Shown here piece by piece: positions 7,449-16,298 of a stretch of 64,000 nt of DNA (the first letter of the stretch is position 1; the number at the start of each line of letters is the position of its first letter). Position numbers and translations under genes: made by a program. A model generated the notes under the pieces. That model worked only from the letters and a program-made list of their open reading frames with translations. It was not told the DNA's origin and ran no database searches. The stretch lies in the NCBI RefSeq assembly GCF_901212655.1, contig NZ_CAAKON010000044.1:30988-94987 (forward strand), read 5' to 3'. Source of the stretch: Olsenella uli (GTDB taxonomy: Bacteria; Actinomycetota; Coriobacteriia; Coriobacteriales; Atopobiaceae).

Positions 7449-9053
7449 ATGAAGACTGGAAACAACGGAATCTCTCGCCGCTCGTTCCTTGGCATGGCTG
7501 GTATCGCGGCCGCGGGCCTTGGCCTGGCTGGCTGCGGTGGCGGTGGCAATGACACGAGCGCGGGCAGCGGTTCCGCTGGCACCGAGGGTGGCGGCACCAT
7601 TACGGCCGGCGCTGCGTACAGCACGCAGAACTACGACCCGTCCAGCACGTCCTCCGCACTTGCCCTTGGCACCAACTGGCACGTCGTCGAGGGCCTCTAC
7701 GGCATCGACCCACACGACTACAGCACCTTCAACGAGCTTGCCGCGGCAGACCCGACCAAGGTCGACGACACCACCTTCGAGGTCACGATCCGCGACGGCG
7801 CCAAGTTCTCCGACGGCAAAGCCGTGACCGCCAAGGACGTCGCCTACTCCTTCAAGCAGTCCACGGCCGAGGGCAACATCTATATCTCGATGCTCGCCCC
7901 CATCGCCTCTGTCGAGGCCAAGGATGACACCACGGTCACCGTCAAGACCGCCATCCCCAACTTCTCGCTGCTCAAGGAGCGCCTGGCCGTCGTCCGTGTC
8001 GTGCCCGACGGTGCCACGAAGGACGAGATGACCGCCAAGCCCATCGGTTCCGGCCCCTGGATGTATGACACCATCTCCGACTCCGAGGTTGTCCTCGTCC
8101 CCAATCCCAACTACAACGGCGAGCACAAGGCCAAGGACGAGAAGATCCACTACTCCGTGCTGAAGGACGCCACCGCGCGCCTCACCGCCCAGCAGGAGGG
8201 CAGCACACTCGTCATGGAGGCCGCCGGCGCCGATGCCGTCGACACCCTCAAGGGCGCCGGCTGCAACATCGACACCGTTCAGGGCTTCGGCACCCGCTTC
8301 CTGATGTTCGACGTGGCCAAGGCCCCGTGGGACAACGTCAAGGTCCGCCAGGCCGTCATGTACGCCCTCAACTACGACCAGATGATCTCCAACGCCTTCG
8401 CTGGCATGGCCACCGCGCCGTCCTGCTACCTGCCGGAGACCTTCACCAACTACCACGAGGCCTCCACGGTCTACACCTATGACCAGGAGAAGGCCAAGTC
8501 GCTCATCTCCGAGTCTGGCATCACCCCGGGCACCATTGAGCTGCGCACCACGGACCAGACCGAGGTCAAGGCCATGGCCACGCAGGTCAAGAACGACCTC
8601 GACGCCATCGGCTTCACGGTCAACATCGTGACCGACACCTCCGCCGCCACCTACGCCGCCATCGACCAGGGCGGCAACGAGTACGACCTGCTGCTGGCCC
8701 CCGGCGACCCGTCCTGCTTCGGCGCCGACCCGGACCTGCTGCTCAACTGGTGGTTCGGTGACAACATTTGGATGAAGACCCGTTGCCCGTGGGGCACCTC
8801 CGAGGAGTGGAAGAAGCTCAACGAGCTCATGACCACGGCCCTCGGCCAGTCCGGCGACGAGCAGCAGTCCACCTGGAACGAGTGCTTCGACATCCTCGCC
8901 GAGAACGTCGTGCTCTACCCGGTGCTGCAGGTCAAGACCTCCACGGCCTACTGGGGCGACACCGCCGCTGCCGACGGCACTTCGATCAAGAACTTCAAGG
9001 GCATCGGCACCACTGGCATGAACTTCATCGACGCCTGCACCGCCAAGGCGTAA
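7449..9053 (+). CDS. ABC transporter substrate-binding lipoprotein, family 5, probable sialic acid binding
   Basis: This 534-residue protein has a Tat-type lipoprotein signal: SRRSFLG at residues 9-15, a hydrophobic stretch, then lipobox LAGC with Cys29 as the lipid anchor. The rest is a family 5 (DppA/NikA/OppA) solute-binding protein, with FEVTIRDGAKFSDGKAVTAKDVAYSFK and PIGSGPWMYD in the first lobe. Family 5 proteins bind peptides, nickel or glycans; SatA of Haemophilus ducreyi and the Corynebacterium SiaE protein bind sialic acid. The nan genes downstream support sialic acid. ATG 7449 is preferred to GTG 7440 because GGAG stands 10 bp before it. Two permeases and two ATPase domains follow. 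Confidence 0.85.
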   Translation: MKTGNNGISRRSFLGMAGIAAAGLGLAGCGGGGNDTSAGSGSAGTEGGGTITAGAAYSTQNYDPSSTSSALALGTNWHVVEGLYGIDPHDYSTFNELAAADPTKVDDTTFEVTIRDGAKFSDGKAVTAKDVAYSFKQSTAEGNIYISMLAPIASVEAKDDTTVTVKTAIPNFSLLKERLAVVRVVPDGATKDEMTAKPIGSGPWMYDTISDSEVVLVPNPNYNGEHKAKDEKIHYSVLKDATARLTAQQEGSTLVMEAAGADAVDTLKGAGCNIDTVQGFGTRFLMFDVAKAPWDNVKVRQAVMYALNYDQMISNAFAGMATAPSCYLPETFTNYHEASTVYTYDQEKAKSLISESGITPGTIELRTTDQTEVKAMATQVKNDLDAIGFTVNIVTDTSAATYAAIDQGGNEYDLLLAPGDPSCFGADPDLLLNWWFGDNIWMKTRCPWGTSEEWKKLNELMTTALGQSGDEQQSTWNECFDILAENVVLYPVLQVKTSTAYWGDTAAADGTSIKNFKGIGTTGMNFIDACTAKA

Positions 9054-9182
9054 TGGCATCGTCGGGAGGCTTCTCGGTGGGATGACCGGAGGCCTTGCGT
9101 CTGGAGGCCCGAGCGCACGTGGGCTCGGGCCCCTCTTTGTTGAATCGCGTGCATAGCAATCGAGTGAGAGAGGGGAGAGACC

Positions 9183-10139
9183 GTGAACAACCTGCTTCGC
9201 CTCATTGGGCGCCGCCTCATCGCGCTGCCGATCATGGCGCTGGGTGTCACGTTCCTCGTGTTCTTCCTCATGTCGTTCTCCAAGGTCGACCCGGCGTACA
9301 ACGCCCTCGGCGAGAGTGCGACCCCTGAGGCAGTCGCCCAGTACCATGAGGAGCACGGCCTGGATGACCCGTGGGCCGTCCGTTACGTCCGCTACCTTGG
9401 TGGCCTCGTCCAGGGAGACCTCGGCACCTATGGCGCCGCGCAGTACTCCGTGGGCGACCGCATCGCCAAGGCGCTGCCGGTCACGATGCAGCTCACCTTC
9501 ATCGGGCTCATCATCGGCGCCGTCGTCTCGTTCCTGCTGGGCGTCATTGCGGCGCTCTACCGAGACAAATGGCCGGACCAGCTCATTCGCGTGATTTCGA
9601 TCGGCGGCCTCGCCACGCCGTCGTTCTGGCTCGCGGTCCTGCTCATCCTGCTCTTCTCATCCTACATGCACGTGCTGCCTGCCTCCGGCGCGCTGCCGAA
9701 CTTCTTCACCAACCCGGGCGGCTACCTGGCGCGCATGATCATGCCCGCCGTCGCCCTGGCGTTCCCGCTCACCGGCCAGATGACGCGCATCGTGCGCACC
9801 GCCATGGTCGAGGAGCTTGACAAGGACTACGTGCGCACCGCGCGCGGCGCCGGTATTCCCGAGCGCATCGTCATCGCCCGCAACGTCCTGCGCAATGCCC
9901 TCATCACGCCCGTGACCACCCTCGGCCTCAAGATCGGCTACCTCATGGGCGGTGCCGTCGTCATCGAGGTCATCTTCAACCTGCCGGGGATGGGCATGGC
10001 GATTCTCGAGGGCATCCAGGGCAACGAGACCATGCTCGTACAGGGCGTCGTCATCGTCGTGGCTCTGTCCTTCATCATCATCAACATCGTGGTTGACCTG
10101 CTGTACATCCTGATCAACCCGCGAATCAGGACGGTGTAG
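9183..10139 (+). CDS. ABC transporter permease, DppB type
   Basis: First integral-membrane subunit of the importer, 318 residues with about six membrane helices. It begins MNNLLRLIGRRLIALPIM and carries the DppB-type N-terminal region (FSKVDPAYNALGESA). The cytoplasmic coupling loop reads VRTARGAGIPERIVIARNVL, the EAA-like motif that contacts the ATPase. The GTG start follows GAGAGAGGGGAGAGACC, a strong ribosome site. The gene lies 129 bp after the binding protein and 4 bp before the next subunit, so all are one operon. Confidence 0.92.
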   Translation: MNNLLRLIGRRLIALPIMALGVTFLVFFLMSFSKVDPAYNALGESATPEAVAQYHEEHGLDDPWAVRYVRYLGGLVQGDLGTYGAAQYSVGDRIAKALPVTMQLTFIGLIIGAVVSFLLGVIAALYRDKWPDQLIRVISIGGLATPSFWLAVLLILLFSSYMHVLPASGALPNFFTNPGGYLARMIMPAVALAFPLTGQMTRIVRTAMVEELDKDYVRTARGAGIPERIVIARNVLRNALITPVTTLGLKIGYLMGGAVVIEVIFNLPGMGMAILEGIQGNETMLVQGVVIVVALSFIIINIVVDLLYILINPRIRTV

Positions 10140-10143
10140 GGAC

Positions 10144-12243
10144 ATGGCTGGAATTCGTGAGGAGCAGACCCAGAAGCTCGAGCAGGCCGCCGCGAAGGGT
10201 CTCAAGTTCAGCGGCCTCAAGAACATGAAGATGTCGAGCAAGGTCTCGCTCGCCATCCTCGTGCTCGTCGTGCTGGCCAGCGTGCTGGCGCCCCTGCTCG
10301 CCCCACACAACCCCGTCGACATCTTCACGGCGCGTCAGGCGCCGGGCGGCGGCTTCCTCTTTGGCACCGACGACAAGGGCCGTGACATCTTGAGCCGCAT
10401 GCTCTACGGTGGCCGCTACTCGCTGATCATTGGCTTTGGTGCCACGGCCATGGCACTCGTCTGCGGCTCGGTCATCGGCGCCATCGCAGCCGTGAGCCGC
10501 AAGGCCGTCTCCGAGGTCGTCATGCGCATCCTGGACATTATCATGTCCATCCCGGGCATCGCGCTCGCCGCCGTCTTCGTGACGATCCTCGGCAACTCCG
10601 TGCCCTCGATCATCTTCGCCATCGGCTTCATGTACACGCCGCAGATCGCCCGTATCGTGCGCGCCAACATCGTCTCCGAGTACGGCGAGGACTACGTCCG
10701 CGCGGTCATCGTCTCCGGCGCCCGCGCCCCGTGGATTCTCATCCGCCACGTCCTGCGCAACTGCATCGCGCCAATCATGGTCTTCACCGTGACGCTCGTG
10801 GCAGACGCCATCATCTTCGAGGCCTCGCTGACGTTCATCGGCGCCGGCATCCAGGAGCCCACGGCCACGTGGGGCAACATTCTCGCCGACGCCCGCGGCG
10901 GCGTTCTTGCCGGCCGCTGGTGGCAGGCGGTATTCCCCGGCCTCGCGATCATGATCACGTGCCTCGCGCTCAACATCCTCTCCGAGGGCCTCACTGACGC
11001 CATGGCCGCCAAGCCCGGCGCCCCGGTGGACACGGAGAACTCCGAGAGCCGCCGTGCCGACGACATCCTCGCCTCCGACCCGGTGCGCGCCTACAAGGAG
11101 CAGGCCGCCCCGCTGGAGCGTCGTCTCTCCGCGCTGCGCAAGGTTGAGCTCGCCCGTACGGACCGCCACGTGCCCGACTTCTCGGTGCAGCCGATCCTCG
11201 AGGTCAAGAACCTCTGCATCAGCTTCGAGAGCCATGGTGACGTGAAGGTCGTCGACAACGTGTCCTTCTCCGTGCGCCCGGGCCAGTGCATGGCGCTCGT
11301 GGGCGAGTCCGGCTGCGGCAAGTCCATCACCACCAAGGTGATCATGGGCCTCACCGACCCCAACGAGAACATCACCGGCGAGGTGCTCTACAAGGGCAAG
11401 GACCTCGTGAAGCTCAGCCGCGACGAGCACCGAAAGCTCCTTGGCCACGAGCTGGCCATGGTCTACCAGGACGCCTTGTCCTCGCTTAACCCCTCCATGC
11501 TCATCTCCAGTCAGATGAAGCAGCTGACGAGCCGCGGCGGCACGCGCAGCGCTGAGGAGCTGCTCGAGCTCGTGGGCCTCGACCCCAAGCGCACGCTCGA
11601 GAGCTACCCGCACGAGCTCTCCGGCGGCCAGCGCCAACGCGTGCTCATCGCCATGGCGCTCACACGCGACCCGTCGCTGGTCATCTGCGACGAGCCCACC
11701 ACGGCCCTCGACGTGACCGTGCAGAAGCAGGTCATCAAGCTGCTGAACGACCTGCAGAAGAAGCTTGGCTTCGCCATGATCTTCGTCTCGCACGACCTCG
11801 CCCTCGTGGCCGAGGTGGCCTCCGAGATCACGGTCATGTACGCCGGCCAGATCATCGAGCAGGCGCCCACCAAGGAGCTGCTCACCAACCCGATCCACGA
11901 GTACACCCGCGGCCTTTTGGGCTCGGTGCTCTCGATCGAGGAGGGCGCCAAGGACGGCACGCGCCTGCACCAGGTGCCGGGTTCGGTGCCCTCGCCCGAG
12001 GACTTCCCCAAGGGCGACCGCTTCGCGCCGCGCTCCAGCCATCCCATGGTTGGCCTGGACGTGCATCCGGTCATCAAGCAGCTGGGCGCGGGTACGCACC
12101 ACTGCTTCGCCGAGCTGCCCGATGACTATCTCAAGGCCAACGGTCTCAATCCGTTCCTCGAGTGCCACCAGACCGAAGACGAGGCGTTTGCAGCGGCCGT
12201 CGCCGCCGGGACGCAAGCCAGCTCCGAAGGGGAGGTGAGGTAG
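10144..12243 (+). CDS. fused ABC transporter permease (DppC type) and ATPase (DppD type)
   Basis: This single 699-residue protein joins two subunits that are normally separate. Residues 30-285 are a DppC-type permease with coupling loop YVRAVIVSGARAPWILIRHVLR. After a charged linker (about 286-348) residues 350-600 form an ATPase: Walker A GESGCGKS (387-394), signature LSGGQ (492-496), Walker B VICDEPTTALD, and the switch SHDLALVAE. A C-terminal Opp/Dpp extension follows, with GDRFAPRSSHPM. There is no stop or frameshift at the joint. As I recall, a permease-ATPase fusion also occurs in sialic acid importers of the SiaEFGI/SatABCD type. It pairs with the next ATPase, whose ATG directly follows this stop. 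Confidence 0.9.
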   Translation: MAGIREEQTQKLEQAAAKGLKFSGLKNMKMSSKVSLAILVLVVLASVLAPLLAPHNPVDIFTARQAPGGGFLFGTDDKGRDILSRMLYGGRYSLIIGFGATAMALVCGSVIGAIAAVSRKAVSEVVMRILDIIMSIPGIALAAVFVTILGNSVPSIIFAIGFMYTPQIARIVRANIVSEYGEDYVRAVIVSGARAPWILIRHVLRNCIAPIMVFTVTLVADAIIFEASLTFIGAGIQEPTATWGNILADARGGVLAGRWWQAVFPGLAIMITCLALNILSEGLTDAMAAKPGAPVDTENSESRRADDILASDPVRAYKEQAAPLERRLSALRKVELARTDRHVPDFSVQPILEVKNLCISFESHGDVKVVDNVSFSVRPGQCMALVGESGCGKSITTKVIMGLTDPNENITGEVLYKGKDLVKLSRDEHRKLLGHELAMVYQDALSSLNPSMLISSQMKQLTSRGGTRSAEELLELVGLDPKRTLESYPHELSGGQRQRVLIAMALTRDPSLVICDEPTTALDVTVQKQVIKLLNDLQKKLGFAMIFVSHDLALVAEVASEITVMYAGQIIEQAPTKELLTNPIHEYTRGLLGSVLSIEEGAKDGTRLHQVPGSVPSPEDFPKGDRFAPRSSHPMVGLDVHPVIKQLGAGTHHCFAELPDDYLKANGLNPFLECHQTEDEAFAAAVAAGTQASSEGEVR

Positions 12244-13074
12244 ATGGCAGACGTCAAGGCAAAGGACCCCAACCAGCCCATCATCTTCCTGGACGACATC
12301 TCCGTGACGTTCAAGACCCGCACGGGGTCGCTGCTGCACCCCAACAAGGTGCACGCCGTGAAGGACATGACGCTCAAGCTCATGCCGGGCGAGACGATCG
12401 GCATCGTGGGCGAGTCTGGCTGCGGCAAGTCCACGACGGCAAACGTCATGTGTGGCCTGCAGTCGCCGACTTCTGGCCACGTGTACTTCGAGGGCGAGGA
12501 TGTGACGAGGCGCAGCGCGGACCTTCGCAAGAAGATCGGCCGCGTGGTCTCCGTCGTGTTCCAGGACCCGGCGACGGCCCTGAACCCGCGCATGACCGTG
12601 CGCGACCAGCTGCTTGACCCGCTGCTGGTGCACAAGGTTGGCACAGATGCCGAGCAGGAGAAGCGCATCCACGAGCTCATCGGCCTTGTGGGGCTGCCCA
12701 AGAGCGCCCTGCGCGCCCTTCCCGGTCAGCTCTCCGGTGGTCAGCGCCAGCGTGTCGCCATCGCCCGCGCCATGTCGCTCAACCCCTCGGCGATCATAGC
12801 CGACGAGCCCACCTCGGCCCTCGATGTGTCCGTGCGCGCGCAGATCCTGAACCTGCTCACGGACCTCAAGCGCGACCTCGGCCTGTCGATGATGTTCATC
12901 AGTCACGACATCCAGACCGTGCGCTACATCTCGGACCGTATCATCGTCATGAACCACGGCCAGATCATGGAGCAGGGGCCGGCCAAGCAGGTCTTCGAGA
13001 ACCCGCAGGACGACTACACCAAGATGCTCCTGGGCGCGGCGCCATCGCTGCTGCATCCCAACCTCGGCAAGTAG
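12244..13074 (+). CDS. ABC transporter ATPase, DppF type
   Basis: Second ATPase of the importer, 276 residues. It shows Walker A GESGCGKS (about residues 57-64), Q-loop VFQDPATALNPRM, signature LSGGQRQR, Walker B IIADEPTSALD, and the switch histidine in SHDIQTVRY. DppF/OppF proteins form a heterodimer with the DppD-type ATPase, here the C-terminal half of the preceding fusion. The ATG begins directly after the upstream stop, indicating coupled translation. The importer ends here; a G/C-rich hairpin follows. Confidence 0.92.
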   Translation: MADVKAKDPNQPIIFLDDISVTFKTRTGSLLHPNKVHAVKDMTLKLMPGETIGIVGESGCGKSTTANVMCGLQSPTSGHVYFEGEDVTRRSADLRKKIGRVVSVVFQDPATALNPRMTVRDQLLDPLLVHKVGTDAEQEKRIHELIGLVGLPKSALRALPGQLSGGQRQRVAIARAMSLNPSAIIADEPTSALDVSVRAQILNLLTDLKRDLGLSMMFISHDIQTVRYISDRIIVMNHGQIMEQGPAKQVFENPQDDYTKMLLGAAPSLLHPNLGK

Positions 13075-13091
13075 CTGAGCCGATTCATCCC

Positions 13092-13127
13092 GCGTCCGCC
13101 GGCTCATCCCCCTCGGCCGGCGGGCGC
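13092..13127 (+). terminator. G/C-rich hairpin after the importer genes
   Basis: GCGTCCGCCGG (13092-13102) pairs with CCGGCGGGCGC (13117-13127) with one G-U pair, across a 14-nt loop. It lies 18 bp after the last ATPase gene. No T-run follows, so it may only attenuate readthrough into the esterase genes. Confidence 0.45.
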
Positions 13128-13187
13128 ACCCTCCCGCTCGCATGTGCGCCTGCCCCTTTCCCTCCCCATGAGTCACCTTGGCCCAGT

Positions 13188-13245
13188 GGCCGCCATCCCG
13201 TTTGACTCATTCAGGAGGGCGAATGAGCCAAATGGGATGGCGGCC
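13188..13245 (+). promoter_or_regulatory. 25-bp hairpin with a ribosome-site-like loop and possible leader peptide
   Basis: Arms 13188-13212 and 13221-13245 pair at 23 of 25 positions; the left arm starts GGCCGCCATCCC. The 8-nt loop AGGAGGGC holds a perfect Shine-Dalgarno sequence. Directly after it ATG 13223 opens an 11-codon frame (MSQMGWRPWRG) ending at 13258, 29 bp before the esterase start. This could be a regulatory leader, or a small palindromic mobile element that carries AGGAGG by chance. Confidence 0.4.
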
Positions 13246-13287
13246 GTGGCGGGGCTGATTCGCCAGATGGGGGAGAAGGGAGCTGTC

Positions 13288-14343
13288 GTGCCATACACGC
13301 GAGGCCAGATTGAAGATCTTGCCGGGTATCGCGGCTCGACCCCGGTGCCTCCGGACTTCGACGAGTTCTGGGCGACCCGGATCCAAGAGGCAGACTCGGA
13401 GCCCCTCGAGTGGGAGCTCGTGCCTGCCACCGAGGCCATGGGCGGGGCGAACATCTCGCCCGAGGCCATCGCCGGCGCCTCCTGCAAGCTCTATGACCTG
13501 TGGTTCCGCGGCATGGGAGGTGCGCGCCTCCACGCGAAGTACCTCGTTCCCAAAGGCGAGCTCGCACTCTCCCAGGCGCACGAGGGCGAACCCTTCGAGG
13601 GCATGCCGCTCGTGCTGCAGTTCCACGGCTATCCCGGCACGAGCAGGAGCTGGCTCGAGCAGATGAGCTACGTGGGCATGGGCATGGCCATCCTCGCGTT
13701 CGACTGCCCGGGCCAGGGCGGTCCCGGCAACGACGTGGGCGGCTACGAGGGAACCACCGTCTCCGGCCACATCGTGGCGGGGCTCGACGGGGACCCGGCA
13801 GGCCTCTACTACGTGCGTTGCCACCAGGACATCCGCATCCTGTGCCGCATCATTCGCGAACTCGAGGGCATCGACCTCTCGCGCGTCTACGTGAACGGCG
13901 CCTCGCAGGGCGGCGGCCTTGGCATCGCGTGCGCGGCGCTCAATGCGGACCTCGTGAGCCGGGCGGCGATTCTCTACCCGTTTCTCTCCGACTACCGTCG
14001 CGTCTTCGAGCTCGAGGCGGACGACATTGCCTACGAAGGCCTTCGCTACTACGCCCGCTGGTTCGACCCGGCCGGTGAGCGCACAGGCGAGGTCTTCGGC
14101 AAGCTCGCCTACATCGACTCGGTGAGCTTTGCGCACCTCGTGCGCTGCGAGGTGCTGTTTGGCACGGGCCTCGCCGACATCGTGTGCCCGCCACCTACCC
14201 AGTGCGCCGTCTACAACAACCTGGACTGCCCCAAGCGGCGCGTGCTCTTCCCGGACTTTGGCCACGAGGAGATCCAGGCGTTCGACGACATGATCATCGA
14301 CTTCTTCAACGCGGGCCTGAGGGGAGGCGAGCGCGATGAGTGA
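13288..14343 (+). CDS. acetyl-xylan-esterase-type (AXE1 family) hydrolase, candidate sialate O-acetylesterase
   Basis: This 351-residue alpha/beta hydrolase has the AXE1/cephalosporin-C deacetylase layout: N-terminal DFDEFW, the strand VLQFHGYPGTSRSW, AFDCPGQGG, and a full catalytic triad. Ser206 lies in GASQGGG, Asp297 in GTGLAD, and His326 in DFGHEE. Family members remove acetyl groups from sugars and cephalosporin C. Between a sialic-type importer and nanA, removal of O-acetyl groups from sialic acid is an attractive guess. I chose GTG 13288 because GAAGGGA precedes it at good spacing; longer frames run through the hairpin. No signal peptide is visible, so it acts inside the cell. Its last 8 bp overlap the next gene. 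Confidence 0.85.
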   Translation: MPYTRGQIEDLAGYRGSTPVPPDFDEFWATRIQEADSEPLEWELVPATEAMGGANISPEAIAGASCKLYDLWFRGMGGARLHAKYLVPKGELALSQAHEGEPFEGMPLVLQFHGYPGTSRSWLEQMSYVGMGMAILAFDCPGQGGPGNDVGGYEGTTVSGHIVAGLDGDPAGLYYVRCHQDIRILCRIIRELEGIDLSRVYVNGASQGGGLGIACAALNADLVSRAAILYPFLSDYRRVFELEADDIAYEGLRYYARWFDPAGERTGEVFGKLAYIDSVSFAHLVRCEVLFGTGLADIVCPPPTQCAVYNNLDCPKRRVLFPDFGHEEIQAFDDMIIDFFNAGLRGGERDE

Positions 14344-15244
14344 TTCGTCCCTGACCGAGGCCTCGCTCGGATGCGAGCTGCCGGCGGGCTTCCGTGAGTT
14401 CTGGGAGCTGCGCGCCGCGAGCGCCCGCTTGCTGGGCGAGGGCGACGTTGGGCTGTCTCCGCTGGAGTTCGCGAGCCCTTCGGCGCGCTACGCCGAGCTC
14501 GTGGTGTCTGCCCCGGGCGCGCGTACCCTGCGTGCTCGCTACGTGAGGCCGGCTACGGACGCGCCCGTGCCGCTCGTGCTTGCCTTCCCCGACTGGTACC
14601 AGGGCGTGCGCGGCTGGCATCACCTCACGCGGTTCGTGGCGCTCGGCGTCGCCGTGGTGATGCTCGACGCCCGCTCGCTTGGCTGGGAGTCCCTCGATGC
14701 CTCGGCAGGCTGGGAGTCCGCGCCCGAGGGGCTCGCGCTCGCGGGCGCCTACACAGACGCCCTGCGCGTCTCAGCGGCTGCGCTTGCCCTACCCGGCATC
14801 GACCTTGCGCGCGTGAGCACATGGGGCGAGGGGCTCGGTGGCTCGGCGGCCGTGGCCGCGGCCGCCCTTTTGGGTGACACCTCCTGGCGCTGTGCGGCCT
14901 GCAACCCCTTGCCGGCTGGCATCGATTTGGACGCACCTGTCGCGGCCGGGCCGCTCGCGGGCATCACGCGGCGCTTCCGCGCCTCGGACCCCACGCGCTC
15001 GGGGGCAGGGGCGCTCGCACGGGCCCTCTCCTACGCGGATGCCGCTAACCTGGCCTCGCTTCTGCGTGGCGAGCTGCTCGTGGGCACGGGGCTCATGGAC
15101 GACCAGGCGCCCACACGGGGCCAGGCCAAGCTCGTGTCCTCGGCGCAGGCGGCGGCGAGCGTGAGACAGGTTTGCTACCCGCGCCACGCGCACGAGCGCA
15201 TCAACGAGTTCGAGAACGAGCTCGTCGGCTTTCTCGTTCGCTAG
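14336..15244 (+). CDS. AXE1-like protein lacking the catalytic serine, probable pseudoenzyme
   Basis: This 302-residue protein is a diverged paralogue of its upstream neighbour. The order of elements is kept: LPAGFREFWELRA at the front, VLAFPDWYQGVRGW in place of the esterase oxyanion strand, and MLDARSLGWES. At the nucleophile elbow GASQG has become GEGLG, with Gly166 where Ser should be. The acid (Asp255 in GTGLMDD) and histidine (His286 in RHAHER) positions are kept. The frame is intact and overlaps the active esterase by 8 bp, so it is expressed and not decaying. It may act as a non-catalytic partner or sugar-binding subunit. Alternatively it uses another nucleophile. Confidence 0.75.
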   Translation: MSDSSLTEASLGCELPAGFREFWELRAASARLLGEGDVGLSPLEFASPSARYAELVVSAPGARTLRARYVRPATDAPVPLVLAFPDWYQGVRGWHHLTRFVALGVAVVMLDARSLGWESLDASAGWESAPEGLALAGAYTDALRVSAAALALPGIDLARVSTWGEGLGGSAAVAAAALLGDTSWRCAACNPLPAGIDLDAPVAAGPLAGITRRFRASDPTRSGAGALARALSYADAANLASLLRGELLVGTGLMDDQAPTRGQAKLVSSAQAAASVRQVCYPRHAHERINEFENELVGFLVR

Positions 15245-15359
15245 ATTTACCGCGCAGGACGCGGCCCGCCGGTCCATACTGGGGGGGCGGCCTTGCGCCA
15301 ACGCATCACGCACCAATAAGCGGCCGCTCGCGCGGCCATGGAACAAAGGAGTAAATCCC

Positions 15360-16280
15360 GTGGCTACCAAGAAGTTCTCCGGTGTCATCCCGCCTGTCGT
15401 CGTCCCCGACACGGCCGACCACCAGCTCGACGTCCCCTCGTTCGAGCGCGTCATCAACCGTATGATCGACGCCGGCGTCGACGGCCTGTTCTTTATGGGC
15501 TCCACCGGTGAGGTCGTCTTCTCCACCGACGAGCGCCGCAAGCAGATCATCGACGAGGCCATGCGCATCGTCGACCACCGCGTGCCGGTCTTCATGGGCT
15601 GCATCGACACCGAGACCGAGCGCGTGATCGAGCACGCCAAGTACGCCGAGCAGGCCGGCGTGGACGCCATCGTGGCCACCTGCCCGTTCTACGCCCTTGG
15701 CGGCACCACCGAGATCGAGGACCACTTCCGCATCCTGCACGAGGAGCTGTCGCTGCCGATCTTCGCCTATGACATCCCCGTCTGCGTCCATACCAAGATT
15801 CCCTGGAAGCTCCTCGCCAAGCTCGGTGCCGAGGGCGTGCTTGCCGGCGTCAAGGACTCCTCCGGCGATGATATCTCCTTCCGCTACCTCGTCCAGGAGA
15901 ACGAGAAGAACGGCCATCCGATGAGCCTGCTCACCGGCCACGAGATCGTGGTCGACGGCGCGTACCTCTCCGGCGCCGACGGCTCCGTGCCGGGTCTCGC
16001 CAACGTCGAGCCCTATGGCTACGTGCGCATGTGGCAGGCCTACCAGGCCGGCGACTGGGCCACGGTCAAGAAGGAGCAGGACCGCCTGAACGAGATCAGC
16101 CACATCTTCGACTGCACGAGCGGCGTCACCGGCTACGCCGGCGGCGTGGGCGCGTTCAAGACGGCTCTGTGGCTCATGGGCATCTTCGAGACCAACCAGA
16201 TGCCGCGCCCGGTCCGCCCGCTCGAGGGCGCCAACGTCGAGGCCATCAAGAAGGTCCTCACTGACACCGGCCTCCTCTAG
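15360..16280 (+). CDS. nanA: N-acetylneuraminate lyase (DHDPS/NAL family aldolase)
   Basis: Sialic acid lyase splits N-acetylneuraminate to ManNAc and pyruvate. The 306-residue TIM-barrel protein has GSTGE at residues 47-51 for the pyruvate carboxylate, Tyr137 in AYDIP, and Schiff-base Lys165 in GVKDSSGD. The family includes dihydrodipicolinate synthase and KDG aldolase, which sequence alone separates poorly. YDIP instead of the common YNIP is a small oddity. The nanK and nanE genes downstream make the sialic acid role the best reading. The GTG start follows AAAGGAG at ideal distance. Confidence 0.85.
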   Translation: MATKKFSGVIPPVVVPDTADHQLDVPSFERVINRMIDAGVDGLFFMGSTGEVVFSTDERRKQIIDEAMRIVDHRVPVFMGCIDTETERVIEHAKYAEQAGVDAIVATCPFYALGGTTEIEDHFRILHEELSLPIFAYDIPVCVHTKIPWKLLAKLGAEGVLAGVKDSSGDDISFRYLVQENEKNGHPMSLLTGHEIVVDGAYLSGADGSVPGLANVEPYGYVRMWQAYQAGDWATVKKEQDRLNEISHIFDCTSGVTGYAGGVGAFKTALWLMGIFETNQMPRPVRPLEGANVEAIKKVLTDTGLL

Positions 16281-16298
16281 CTTGTCATTGGGGGCAGG

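Noticed and set aside
12126..12701. Minus-strand frame with some membrane-like residues inside the importer ATPase genes
   Set aside because: It overlaps strongly conserved ATPase motifs on the plus strand, and its composition is Met/Ser/Arg-rich as in other antisense frames.
10126..13176. Very long open frame (over 1000 codons) on the minus strand across the importer genes
   Set aside because: It lies opposite well-identified permease and ATPase genes. Its protein is His/Val/Glu/Arg-rich with no domain, as expected for the antisense of high-GC coding DNA. Similar frames opposite 7.3-9.4, 20.5-22.5, 23.6-26.1, 39.3-41.6 and 54.8-57.5 kb were dropped for the same reason.
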